Positions 8,791 to 18,762 of a DNA stretch of 25,692 nucleotides are shown here, piece after piece; position 1 is the first letter of the stretch; every line of letters starts with the position of its first letter. Below the pieces are notes generated by a model. The model made no database searches and was not told the DNA's origin. It saw only the letters and a program-made list of their open reading frames with translations. Both the position numbers and the translations under genes were made by a program. This DNA is from Cladosporium sp. IMV 00045 (lineage: Eukaryota > Ascomycota > Dothideomycetes > Cladosporiales > Cladosporiaceae), in NCBI GenBank assembly GCA_001931905.2, contig MSJI02000039.1:1-25692 (forward strand), given 5' to 3'.

Positions 8791-10872
8791 TCAAGCAGTG
8801 GTAGTAGCCGCAGCAGCAGCGGTGGTAGTCGTAGTAGCAGCAGCAGAGGTAGAAGCAGCCTTTGACTTGTTGTCCTCGACCGACGAGGTGCTGGCGCCCG
8901 CAGCAGCAGCAGCAGCAGCAGTGGTAGAGGCCTTAGTGGCAAGAATGCTAGAACTAGCCTTGCCGCCATTACCAGTAGCCGCGGCAGGAGCGGCGCCGCT
9001 CGAGTGGGTGGACCAATACTGGACGAGATGGTCCTCGACCTCCTTAAAGTTGCGGTAGGCATCGAGGCCGTTGAAGAAGGCCATCTTCTTCTGGATCTCG
9101 GCGTTGGAGAAGTCGCCGGTACGGTTGTCGAGGTCGGACTGGGCGAAGGCTTTGGAGCGGTAGCGTGACTCCATGGGGTCGATGAAGCTGGTCTTCTCGT
9201 CGTAGCCGAGGTCGGTGAGGGCTGTGACGTTGAAAGCGGCCATCATTTCGTGGTCCTCATGGATGAGGTTATGGCAGTGGAACTAGATGTTATTAGCTTT
9301 GATTATAGAATCTCATGAGGGCCAGGCAGCAGACTTACCATATAAAAACCATCCCACGGCGCATATCGGGCAATGACATTGACTTGCTCGTTGGTGTTGA
9401 GCCACACGACGTCCTTCAGAGCGACCTTCTCGTAAGGCTGGACACCCCCACGGCTGCCGCCAGTGCGCGAGACGATTTGGAAGTCGATCAAATGAATGTG
9501 AACCGGGTGTGTCCAGCCTCCCGCGCCGTTCTTCAGGGACCAGTTCTCGACGGCACCGCGTGGGGGCTTGGCCAGAATGCGCTTTTCGGGACCATCGGCC
9601 CAGGAAACGCCGTTAACCTTCCATTCACCACCGGTGCGCTGGAATTCAAACTGGTGCTCGACAGTAGCGTGGGCAGGCGGGAATGGGACATCGCGGAGCT
9701 TGGCGGGAAGATTGCCGTTGTTGTCCTGGTTGGGCGCAGAGTCTCCGACGACGAAGCGCATAACTTTGTCGGTGTTCAGGTAGGGAGTGTTGTCTGCCAC
9801 ATTCTTGTTGCTGCGAAGAGTGACGTTGCTGTTCTTGTACGGAGAGAAGTCAACGACCACCTCCCAGCGCTCGGCCATGGAGATGTCAAGTTGAATGGTA
9901 TCAACCGGGTTCAAGAGAAGACCAGCATCGGATCCAACGACCTTGAAGTTGATGCGGGTACCCTCTTTAGACTGCTGCTCAAAGTAGAGTTGGAAAGATC
10001 TGCTGATAGAGGCGTCCAAGAAGCGGAATCTATACTTGCGAGGTTCCACCTTTAAATATGGCCAAGGTTGACCATTGACGTGGATAACGTCGCCGAAGAG
10101 GTTGGTGGTCTCGTGGTTTGCCTCGGGACTCCGTAGAGTACCATCCGGGTTGTACCTCCTCGAGGTAAGACCGAGTGGGATATCGTAGTCTCCCTGAGGC
10201 AGACCTGGAGTTGCAAGCTCATCGTCATCGTGCAAGATATAGAAGCCGGCCTGGCCCATATAGGCGTTTTCGGCCGTGTGATCGATTGCATGATCATGGT
10301 ACCAGAGCGTACGAGCGTTCTGTCCATTGGGATAATAGTAATCCTTGTAGGAGTTGGGTTCGGTGGTGTCCTCGGCCCATCCGTCGAAGGGCGCCCTTGC
10401 TGTTGAAAAATGTTAGTGACTTTAGCAGATTGTGGATAACGAGGCCATTGCTCACAATAAGAGCCATGGAGATGGACAGAGTTGGCACGATCTGCGTGGT
10501 TGATGAACCTGACTACCGCCTCTCTGCCCTTCTTCATCTTGAACGTGGGACCTGGTGCAATTCCATCATAACCAACGAGCCTAGTCTTGCCCAGATTCGG
10601 GTAGACCTGCTGCTCAAAGGGCTTGATGTCGATCTCATAGTAATCGATTGGGGGTCCGTTGGGGAAGGTGAACGTCCTTGAAGGGTGTCAGTGGGAGGTC
10701 ACGTAGATTGATGACGGTTCGAATATTCTCACGTGACAGGCTTCTTCTCCGGAGGGATCGGTAGAGGAAATTGGTAAAGATAGTTGTAGGCCGGGCTGTC
10801 CCAGTCCTTAGCAGCGGCGAGCTGGATCGCCACAGTGGCGAGCGCGCCAAGTGTGGAAGTGATTGAAGGCAT
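8791..10872 (-). CDS. Secreted multicopper oxidase, bilirubin-oxidase-like
   Basis: Four exons: 10872-10733, 10676-10456, 10399-9339 and 9282-8791. The three introns are each 56 nt (donors GTGAGA, GTGAGC, GTAAGT). The product is 637 aa. A signal peptide occupies residues ~1-21 (ending AIQLAAA). All four copper-binding motifs are present: HLHG (115-118), WYHDH (153-157), HPVHIH (418-423) and HCHNLIHEDHEM (476-487), which gives the T1 Cys477 with an axial Met487. The motifs, the FDGWAEDTTEP and AENAYMGQAG segments and the whole domain order follow fungal bilirubin oxidase rather than laccase. Enzymes of this group couple one-electron oxidation of substrates to reduction of O2 to water. After the last copper motif comes a ~70-residue Ala/Ser/Thr tail, absent from the classic enzyme as I remember it. 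Natural substrate unknown; probably acts outside the cell. Confidence 0.92.
8797..8932. repeat. Imperfect CAG/GTA trinucleotide repeats in the oxidase C-terminal tail
   Basis: Runs of GCA, GTA and GGT triplets on the plus strand encode poly-Ala and poly-Thr stretches on the minus strand at the C-terminus of the multicopper oxidase. The longest pure block is the run of CAG/GCA triplets near 8902-8920. The repeat phase is in frame. Confidence 0.8.
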
Positions 10873-10966
10873 GCTAGTGCGTGCTTGTTCAAGCGAGTGT
10901 TGTGAAACGAATGTGACTTTAATGGTTGAGTTGGAATGAGCAAGTTTGGGCAGATAGAAGAAACAT

Positions 10967-10973
10967 CTATATA
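10967..10973 (-). promoter_or_regulatory. TATA-like box (TATATAG) upstream of multicopper oxidase
   Basis: On the minus strand TATATAG sits about 95 bp upstream of the ATG at 10872, inside an AT-rich patch of otherwise mixed sequence. Spacing fits a fungal core promoter; not tested. Confidence 0.4.
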
Positions 10974-12207
10974 CTTATAATGCTGGTCTCTTGGCTGGAC
11001 TCAAGCAATCCAAGCATTGCATGGCATGCTTCGTCGATGTGGCTGTCCTTCCAGACCAGCCCAGGCCAAGATATTGTGGGATGCTTGTTATCGACTTGGA
11101 AAGCCACTGCTGTCTGTACAATTGCTGGACAATCATAGCAGTAGAACACAAGTCCACGAAGAGAGTTTAGGGCCTGGAATGGTAGCATGTCAAGGGTGCG
11201 GCTCTGGGCTTGAAGATTTCTTGGCTGCATTGACTGTATGGCCTTCTGAAGAGCTCAAGGACAGTATTGAATAGCCGAGAGCGAATCAGGCGACGAAGGG
11301 CCACCTGTCAAGCATCAGGTTTCGACGCTTGGGTCGGGGATAAGCACGTGGTAAGGACGCCAAAATTCCCCATGAGGCAGGACAAGCTGCAAAGCATGGC
11401 ATGCGGTCTGCCAACGTGTGATATCTTGGGAATCTTGTTAGTAAAGCTTGGCTTGCTTGCTAAGTCTGGTCCTCCCAGAACAAGATGATGCCAAGAATAA
11501 GAGGACGTCGCCAAGGTGAATATCCTGGACAGTACGACTACCACGTGGTCGAGATCCAGTATGGGTGCCTTGCGAAGCGGATGTGCCACCAGAACAGTAG
11601 TTCAAGCCATGTCCTGACGACAACTGGTGTCCTCCAGCCACTACCATCCAGCATAGGTGGCGAGTCAGTCGACTGTCTGGGGTCGAGGCGCCTAGGTCGT
11701 GTAGAAGCAGCCACGAAGATACATAGCAAGACATGAGTCGGCAGGTCCCTCGAAGTCGCGAGAGGTATATGTTCGAATCAAGCCTGGGGTGAGGGTCGGA
11801 TTCGCTTCGCAGAAGCTTGATCGACGGGCTGCCCGATATAGCAGTGAATCATAGATCGGATCGTGCCGTGGGTGCATCTCAGATGCTAGCAACATTTGCG
11901 CAATAGTCATTTCAGGCACGGCGGCTCTGGGTCGATCACTGAAAATGGCTGCATTAATTAAGGCATTGGATGTTCTCGGGGATCTGGAGCGACGCATGGA
12001 CTGCGCTTATCCGCGCGAATCTCAAATTCCCCACGCCTGGGCTCCCAGCCGGCTGGGTCGCCAAAGCTTAATGTGGAAGCATAACTTCACCACATCTCTT
12101 GCACTAACGACAACATCTGCTTGTAAGCAGCCACAGCTCTCTTGAGTCGCATCTGGATTCTCCAACACCTTAGTTTGGCTGTTGTTCCACGTGAGAGTTA
12201 CGGTATA

Positions 12208-12236
12208 TCGACGCCGACGGCGTGATGCGGCGTCGA
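12208..12236. repeat. Perfect 9-bp inverted repeat with 11-nt spacer
   Basis: TCGACGCCG at 12208-12216 is matched by its reverse complement CGGCGTCGA at 12228-12236. The arms are GC-rich and could form a hairpin. There is no poly-T run after it and no gene next to it, so it is not an obvious terminator. Confidence 0.7.
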
Positions 12237-12966
12237 GCTGCTCACCTCCATCAACAACACTCCTCGCCACGAGGTCAGATAGTCGGGATGAGTACGAGCT
12301 CGTCATGTCTTAGAGCTTCTTTCCAGGCGGCATGATCCTTGCATGGTACATACAAGTCGGCCTCATGGCCTTTTCCCAGCGACTCTACACACCGCATACA
12401 CAACATTCGCTTGCCGCCATCAGCCGGACACACGCTTGGAAGCAAGACCTCACCCCTTGAGCGAAAGTCAGAGGTCTCGCACGCCTGTACATGGGCCCGT
12501 GTGTGACAAAAACAACGTACGAAGGTCGCTCGAGGCAGTGTGCTTGGTGTTGTCGCTGGTGTGGGTGGGTTGGGGAGAACCACTCGACTCCGTCACTCCA
12601 GCCATATCTCCTCTGCAGAGCGACGCCAAGTCTCAAACTGCTTCGATTCTCGACAATCGCCCAGTATCAAATGGTAGGTATCCTTCATATTGTTGTTCCC
12701 GTATCTTGATGATATACCTAGCAATATGACCAAATGTAGAAATTGGAATCTGCTGCACGATTTTGGACTCTGCGAGGCAGTTTCATAGTTCCCTTTGCTT
12801 TTGTTTGCAAGCTAAATTCATTGCAACTCAGACAAAGTCGGCGAAATGCCTGATTGCACGATACGGGCAGTAAACAAATGGCATTCCCTACTCGCAAATA
12901 AGCATTCCAAGCATTCCACGCATGTAAGTTTGCTAAACATATCAATCCGTAGTTGCACCGCCTCAG

Positions 12967-13180
12967 CCTACGAGCCGCGACAACACCAGACAAAAAGCCC
13001 CAACGATCGCACCAAGACGCAAGTACGAACAAGTACACCTAAGCATCAACACATCACAATCGCACCGCCCCACCCTACGAGCCGCGATGACATGAGTCAA
13101 CAAAACCCATCACCCACACCAAGATGCAGGTACGAACAAGTACACCTAAGTATCAATACATCACGATAGAACTCCCCCTG
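12967..13180. repeat. Two-copy 107-bp tandem duplication
   Basis: Copy A (12967-13073) and copy B (13074-13180) align without gaps at an offset of 107 bp. The shared blocks are CCTACGAGCCGCGA at the left and GTACGAACAAGTACACCTAAG towards the right end; the middle is more diverged. Weak similarity continues left to about 12933-12966, hinting at an older partial copy. Several differences are C in copy A against T in copy B at CA dinucleotides. Confidence 0.85.
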
Positions 13181-13942
13181 CCACCACCTTCATCACCTCG
13201 CCTCCTCATCATCAAGCAATCCCCAAGCATCATCTGCAAGGCACACTGCAGGCCAAGTACGCCCAGGAACGAGATTGAAGCCACCGACACTGTCACCACT
13301 ACCACCATCGTCACCATCGTCACCAGCGTCAGCGTCATGCACCACACCAATCAGAGCTAGCCCTCAGGTTGAAGCAAACACACGAAAAGTGCAGAGGAAG
13401 GAGAAGATGAAGACAATCAAAGCACAATACAATTCATCCCCAAAACCAAATATGCCCCAAAACTCCCGCTACCTAGCACTCAAGCTCGAAAAGAAAGAAA
13501 AACCAAATGCATGCAAACCCTCTCAATCCCTCCATCCGCACTCCAAAATGCCATAATGCAATCCGTTCCATGCCATACCGGCCCAGAATCCTTCTCGTCA
13601 TGAGAATAGGTGACATGGCTAGCCATGCAGTGAGAAGCCGTTTTTGTTCGTAAAACCCGGCTGGTGGCAAGCACAAGCGGGACTGAAAACCACCGCCAGC
13701 TGTGCCTGGAGCGCTGAGCGGGTGAGTAGTTCCGCGGCCTTGCTGACATCTTTGTGGAGGTGGAGAGTGGCTCGTGGTAGTCGAGTCGTCTCACTCAAGC
13801 CGTGTGATCTCTTCTGGGACCAGGGTTCTGGAGATGAAGGCGGGGATAAACTCCTTTCTGGTAATGCATGCTTCCCGCGCTACAAATATGCTTTCTTTGA
13901 TTGACATTAACGTATTATTTCCTCGCTCTGTTATCACGGGAC

Positions 13943-16487
13943 TCAATCGTCTTCGCTGTCCATGTCTTCGTCGTCGTCCAGAGACTCCATGGCTTCTTTG
14001 ATGAAAGGTGAGGCCTGTGAGAAGATAAAGTGATTAGTAAGCGTGGTTGCAGCGAAATTGAAGCCGTGTGCTTTGTACAGCAGGGAAAAACCATACCTTG
14101 ACGTCCAAATTGAGCGCAGTAGTAAGCGCACGAAGCGCCTCACCCTTCTCGCCCAATCCCTTCCAACACTTGCCCAGAAGGAACCATACATTAGCCTCGT
14201 CCGGAGCGAGATCCCGCAATACCAGCAGCTCCTGCAGAGCCGTGTCAAACTCCCGCATGTGCATGAGGACACGCGCCTTCTTGAACCTTGCCAAAGCGCT
14301 CTGAGGCGCCAACTGCAGCGCTCGCGTGTAGCAGTTGAGCGCGTTTGGCTTCTTGCGCAATTTCTCGTATATGACGCCGATGCAGACCATGAGAGTTGCG
14401 TTTGACGGGTTGATCTGCGCCGCGATGCGGTAGTGGCGCTCGGCGTCTTCGAGCTTACCCATGCGTTCGAGGGAGCGACCGAGGCCGTACCAGCCGTTGT
14501 AGCTGCGTCTGTCGACGCTGACGGATTTGCGGAAGCAGGAGAGCGCGGCGTCGAATTCTTCGTTGGCGATGTACTCGTGTCCCATCAGGGTCCAGGCGTA
14601 AGAGAAGGAATTGTCCAGCTGTGTTGCGCGCTTAAATGCGGCGATTGCTTGGTCGTGTTCTCGTGCCAGGGAGAATGAGTTGCCTATCGCACACCAAGTT
14701 TCGGGCGCGTTGAAGTCTTGCTCACGGAGTGTGTGGCACAGGAATGCCAAGGGAGCCTCTTTCTTCAAATGCCACAGTACGGTGGAAAATACTTCCATGT
14801 CGTCTATGCGGGAAGGCTGCATCTTCACTAATCTGCTGAAGCAGGTTTCTGCTTTTCGGTAGTCTGCTGCTTCGTAGTACGTTTTGGCGAGCTGCGCAAG
14901 TACCCAAGGAGTTTCGCGCTGTGCTGCGGGCAATGATTCGAAGGTATCGATGGCGATCGTCGAGTCGTAACGGTATGCAGCATGGCACCCCACAGCCAAT
15001 TGTCGAAAGCTCTTGAGCAACCCAGAAATGGCTTCTTGCTCGGCCACCACGTTCGAAGGTGGTGCTGGAAGAGGCTTCGGCGCTGCAGCGTTTGTGATCG
15101 TAGCCGTGGCTGGAGGCCTTTCGCTGTTTCGGCTTGGCGCGCGACGTATCTTTTCCTTTTCCTTCTCCTTGTCTGCAGGATCGGGTGGCAAAATCTTGCG
15201 GTTGCCGCTGACGACTCTACCGACTGTGCCTGTGGTTCTACCTTTCGCGCCTGTTGCTGTCCGAGCGGGTCTTGTTTCCCGTTCGGTCCTGGTAGTCATT
15301 GATGGCATGGGCTCGGCTGTGGTCCGACTGCTCCTAGTCGTCGTACCTTGGCCGAATAATCGATTGCTTCTGCGTGGGGGCGCTGAATCGGGCGCGGCAG
15401 CACTTGATTGCGAAGCATGACCAGAGATTGTTCTCTTATGTCCGCCACTGGTCTTCCCAGTACCTTGTTCGGGAACCGCAGATCCATCTTGTGGATCTGA
15501 AGATGTCGATGGTTGCCCGCGCAAAGCAGGATGCCTCGAACGATCTGATTGCTCTGGTTGCTGCGTTGTCCGTACTCTGCGTGAAGGTGCGTGTGGGGGC
15601 TGTTCCTGAGCCGCATCTTCGTCGTGCACAAAGCCTCCCATCGCCACGTCGTCATCCATCGAATTGCCGTTGCTATTAGCTGTTGGTGTGTCCCACTCTG
15701 AAAGCGGCGCTTTCGTGCCATTTGTGTGTGCCGTTCTGCTCCTCGCTTTTGGCAGCGGTGCAAAAAGTCCTCCGCCTTGCTCTACGCTTGTCTTCGTATT
15801 GAACGGATCGTTCGATGGAGTCAACACATTCGCGTGGTTGAAGTTGTTGTTTTGCGACAGCGCATTCGATGTTGTTCGTGGCTGGTCTGCGTATATGTCG
15901 GCTGAACTCGAGCTCTTCGTCGCAACATTCATTTCTGGAGTCATTCGGAACATTCGTTCCGGATCCATGGAGGCGCCAATCTTGCAAAGACCCTCAAACG
16001 AATCCCAAATGAACGGATTCGATTTGTGCGCTTCGACATAGTACTCCGAGGCTTTCTTCAAATCGCCGTGGCCACGCCATAGTTTTGCCAACACCGTTTG
16101 CACAGCCGCCGCATCGGGTATATGTCGCCTCGACGATTCTGAATGCTTATTCCAGTTACTTCTGTTATGCCAGAGACTCTTCGCTTTCTCCAATGCTGTT
16201 GCTCCTTCCAACCATTTTCCCAGCTCCAAGCAGGCTTGCGCGAAAACGTACGCACAACCAAGATGTCTGCCGCCTGACCCATATTTTTGAGCCGCATCGT
16301 ATGCCGACTTGAACCGTCGTTGTCGCAAATAGGTCAACGCAAGCATGTGTGAGCTGTCCGGATTCCTAGGCTCGAGAGCGTAGAGGCGGCCGGCGAGGAA
16401 AGTCGCATTATCGAGAAGCTCGTTGTCGATATTGTAGAAGATCAATTGTCGCAACTGCGAGGCAGCTATGCCGGTGGCAGGCGACAT
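13943..16487 (-). CDS. CDC27: Anaphase-promoting complex subunit Cdc27/APC3 (BimA/Nuc2 type)
   Basis: Two exons: 16487-14097 and 14014-13943, with an 82-nt intron near the 3' end (donor GTATGG, acceptor CACAG). The product is 820 aa. The N-terminal APC3 region (~1-185) carries helices such as RQLIFYNIDNELLDNATFLA and the HLGCAYVFAQACLELGKW and NPFIWDSFEGLCKIG segments. A long Ser/Thr/Pro/Arg-rich disordered linker (~195-480) follows. The C-terminal half (~510-797) is an array of about eight TPR repeats, including AETWCAIGNSFSL-like, GHEYIANEEFDAAL, GRSLERMGKLEDAERHY and GKCWKGLGEKGEAL units. The second exon adds a very acidic tail (DDDEDMDSEDD). Cdc27 is a scaffold TPR subunit of the APC/C ubiquitin ligase that binds the IR tail of Cdc20/Cdh1 and Apc10. 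Length is close to the fungal norm (about 800). It is divergent from the Snd2 gene. Confidence 0.95.
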
Positions 16488-17076
16488 GCCTGGAGGTATG
16501 CAAAAGTTGGTCGTCGCTAGGGTGCGATCGTAGGAGAAAGAGGTTCGAGTGAAGGCGCAGGGAGTTGATGTAGAGGATTAGGATCAGCACGTGATTCCCT
16601 TGTGATCAACATTGGCTGCTAACAGGTGGTGTATCACAAGCAAGGCGGCAAGAGCGAGGTGTTGCAATGAAGCGTTGTTTTGGTCGAGGATTCGCGGAAG
16701 CAGGTCCTCATCTCATCTCGTAAGCGGTCGCAATTCGACAGTCTGAATTGCCGTATATTCTTTGTACTTTTCTGGGTTGATATGTGGCGTGCAGCGCAAT
16801 GTTTGGGTATAGCAGATGCTGACGCCGTCACGTCGCAGTCGTTGCTGTGTTGCTGTGCTGCGCAGCTTGTGTTGTGCTGTGAGGCGGCAAGTGTTGATGG
16901 GCCGTGCGCCCTGTCTGTTTTTGCGGGGGACCAAACCTGTGGCTGATCGAGACGATTGCCATGCCAAGGATAGCATCGTCACATCTCAGACCCTAAAGAC
17001 ATACGTGGGTAATCAGTCAACTTGCATATATAACAGCCCGACAACCTCCCCGTACTCGGGCACATCATCCGCCAGC
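16488..17076. promoter_or_regulatory. Divergent intergenic region between CDC27 and SND2
   Basis: A 589-bp stretch between two outward-facing starts. It contains a TATATAA box serving the Snd2 side and a GT/GC-rich patch of near-repeated TGTGCTG-type sequence around 16845-16890. No convincing reading frame. Confidence 0.5.
17027..17033 (+). promoter_or_regulatory. TATA box (TATATAA) upstream of SND2
   Basis: TATATAA begins 50 bp before the SND2 ATG at 17077. This leaves a short 5' UTR, which is common in compact fungal genes. Sequence match is good; function inferred. Confidence 0.5.
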
Positions 17077-17650
17077 ATGGCCCAAGTAAGCATACTCAAG
17101 ATGAAACATCTCCAACACAATCACTAAGTCACCTCTATAGAAAGCCCTCAAAACCCTGGCCGCCCGCAACACTGCCATCCTCAATCGCATGCACCTGATC
17201 TCCCTCGGCGTAAACGCAGTCTTCCTCTTGATCCACTTCCTACTCTCCTCCCGCAACCTCAGCGCCTGGTTCTTCCTCACGCTCCCCGCTCTCCTGATCG
17301 AGTTTTGGTTCGAGCGCATCGGTCGCCCCACCTTTGACAATGGCGACTTGAAGCGAGCAGGCGAGGATCTCGAGGCCAAGGGCTTGACCGAATGGATGTG
17401 GGATATCACCTACTGGACTTGGTTCTGCGTCGGTCTTGCGGCATTGCTCGGGAATAAGGCGTGGTATGCGTACATTGTTGTGCCGCTGTACTCGGGATGG
17501 TTGGCTTTCACGACTTTCACGGGTGCGAAGAAGGGACTGGCTGGTATGGGTGGAGGCGAAAGCGAGGGTGCTGCGAGTGGAGCTGGTGGACAAAGCAAGA
17601 GGCAAGCAAAGATGGAGAAGAGGGGTGGTCAGAAGATGCAGTACCGATGA
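17077..17650 (+). CDS. SND2: SRP-independent ER targeting protein Snd2 (TMEM208 family)
   Basis: Two exons: 17077-17085, a 9-nt exon coding only Met-Ala-Gln, and 17141-17650, with a 55-nt intron (donor GTAAGC, branch CTAAG, acceptor TATAG). The product is 172 aa. A short basic N-terminus (KALKTLAARNTAILNR) leads into two closely spaced hydrophobic helices at about residues 22-63. A conserved loop (RPTFDNGDLKRAGEDLEAKGLTEWMWD) follows, then a second hydrophobic pair at about 94-129, and a Gly-rich and then strongly basic tail (KRQAKMEKRGGQKMQYR). This topology and the loop match the DUF788/TMEM208 family. Yeast Snd2 works with Snd1 and Snd3 in the SRP-independent insertion of membrane proteins at the ER. 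The second exon has an in-frame ATG at 17189, but starting there would lose the conserved basic N-terminus. Confidence 0.88.
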
Positions 17651-18329
17651 GCGCGGAACTTGGGTTTGCTCGTCGGACAGAAGCTCGCGATTGAACGGGC
17701 TAGCACAGCGACTCGATACGCCTCACTTCAAGGCATTGGACAGGAATCGGTGCGCTTTCAATTCTGAAGGTGGACGAAGTCTACAATGCTGCAGCCTCAA
17801 GCTGTGAAAGGGCTATCCAGAACGCGGCAAGCTCCAATGATACCACCATACGGCAGGTGACGAGCTTGAAGGTATCTGCGTGGCGCGGTCTTGTTTCCTG
17901 ATAACAAGGACAATGGAGCGGTTGCGTAGTCAAGGTAAACGTAGCGAGAAAGGTAAAGGACAGCCTTTCCAGCATTCAGCACGGTTTCGAAATCCAGCCA
18001 AGCAATGAAACACCTTCACCTTCACCTTCCACAGATGCCGTTTTTCATCTTACGCGTTTATCACTCAGGGTTGATAGGTACACATATAAAATGCATCGGG
18101 CAATCAATGACAAGAAGTTGAACATGCAAGTCGCGAAGATTACCGGTTACTGACTCGTCACAACAGCGTTTACTAACTCCTAGCGTGAGCAGATCCTCCA
18201 TCCTTCGACAGTGGAAGCATAGCTCATGCTTCTGTACATTGAGAAGCTGACAAGACTAGGGACAAATATACTATCCAGCAAATCAATTGAACAATCCCAA
18301 CTCCTCAAGATATCGGAGTAGAATCAGCA
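17651..18329. other. Intergenic downstream of SND2
   Basis: About 680 bp with no convincing gene on either strand. It holds the SND2 3' UTR and the upstream region of the unknown gene at 18330. A run of CACCTTCACCTTCACCTTCC near 18010-18029 is a small CACCTT tandem repeat. Confidence 0.45.
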
Positions 18330-18692
18330 ATGCCCACGGTGCGGCTACCAGAAAATGCGATCTCCATACTAGACCAAGCACACATCAACGTGCCAGACAG
18401 CTACGAAGACAAATGGCTGCTATACAACATCGCTCCCGAATGCAGTGACGACGATGTCTGGGAGCTATTCCAGACAGCCGTACGAGAACACGGCGGTTTC
18501 CAGCCTGAAGAAGACGAATTCGAAGAACTCGGCTGGTGCTGGCCTGCTGAGACGAATGGCCACGAGCTCAAAACGATTCAAGGAGTGCTTGATTTCCATT
18601 TCGGCATTGTTTCCAAGAGGATTGCGGGCGAGTTGACGGGACAGAAACATTTCGCTTATGAGTTTGGGTTTTGTGGTTATTACGAGTTCTAA
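18330..18692 (+). CDS. Hypothetical protein (possibly the first exon of a gene continuing to 19419)
   Basis: A 120-codon frame from ATG 18330 to TAA 18692. The sequence is soluble, acidic and Trp-rich (WLLYNIAPECSDDDVWELF, EELGWCWPAE, HFAYEFGFCGYYEF). I do not recognise a family. Composition and lack of low complexity favour a real protein. The next frame (18763-19419) lies 70 bp on, on the same strand. A splice from a donor near 18673 or 18676 (GTGGTT or GTTATT) to the acceptor CTAG at 18790 would remove the stop and join the two in frame, but both donors are weak. It may equally be a complete small gene. Confidence 0.5.
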   Translation: MPTVRLPENAISILDQAHINVPDSYEDKWLLYNIAPECSDDDVWELFQTAVREHGGFQPEEDEFEELGWCWPAETNGHELKTIQGVLDFHFGIVSKRIAGELTGQKHFAYEFGFCGYYEF

Positions 18693-18762
18693 GTGGCGGG
18701 AGAAAGGTGTGATTGCTGTGAGTGAATGTTGCAATAAGTCCCAGGAACACCTGTGAGATATC

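Larger units (their letters stand above)
10873..13942. other. Gene-poor stretch of about 3 kb
   Basis: No reading frame in this stretch encodes a protein I recognise. The first ~150 bp hold the oxidase promoter. The last few hundred bases are probably the Cdc27 3' UTR and an Ala/Pro/Thr-coding-like low-complexity area with ACC/GTC triplets near 13285-13335. A minus-strand frame at 12275-12583 contains a short Cys-containing segment (LCMRCVESLGKGHEADLYVPC) that might be an exon, but I could not extend it by splicing. A 107-bp tandem duplication (12967-13180) and a 9-bp inverted repeat (12208-12236) are described separately. No transposase or reverse-transcriptase motif was seen. Confidence 0.5.

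Noticed and set aside
9315..10055. 246-codon plus-strand frame within the multicopper oxidase
   Set aside because: Antisense to exon 3, which encodes a complete copper oxidase domain; long antisense frames are common in GC-balanced coding DNA.
11766..11790. GTTCGAATC sequence resembling a tRNA T-loop
   Set aside because: No T-stem, anticodon arm or acceptor-stem partner could be found around it on either strand.
12275..12583. Minus-strand frame with LCMRCVESLGKGHEADLYVPC segment as a zinc-finger gene
   Set aside because: Only two close cysteines, no convincing splice partners, and no family; kept only as a hint in the gene-poor entry.
13075..13360. Tandem repeat area as a CRISPR-like array
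   Set aside because: Only two contiguous long copies without spacers, in a eukaryotic context.
15013..15420. Hydrophobic plus-strand frame over CDC27
   Set aside because: Lies opposite the disordered linker of Cdc27, and its repeated Val/Leu stretches are the reverse of Ser/Thr/Arg codons.
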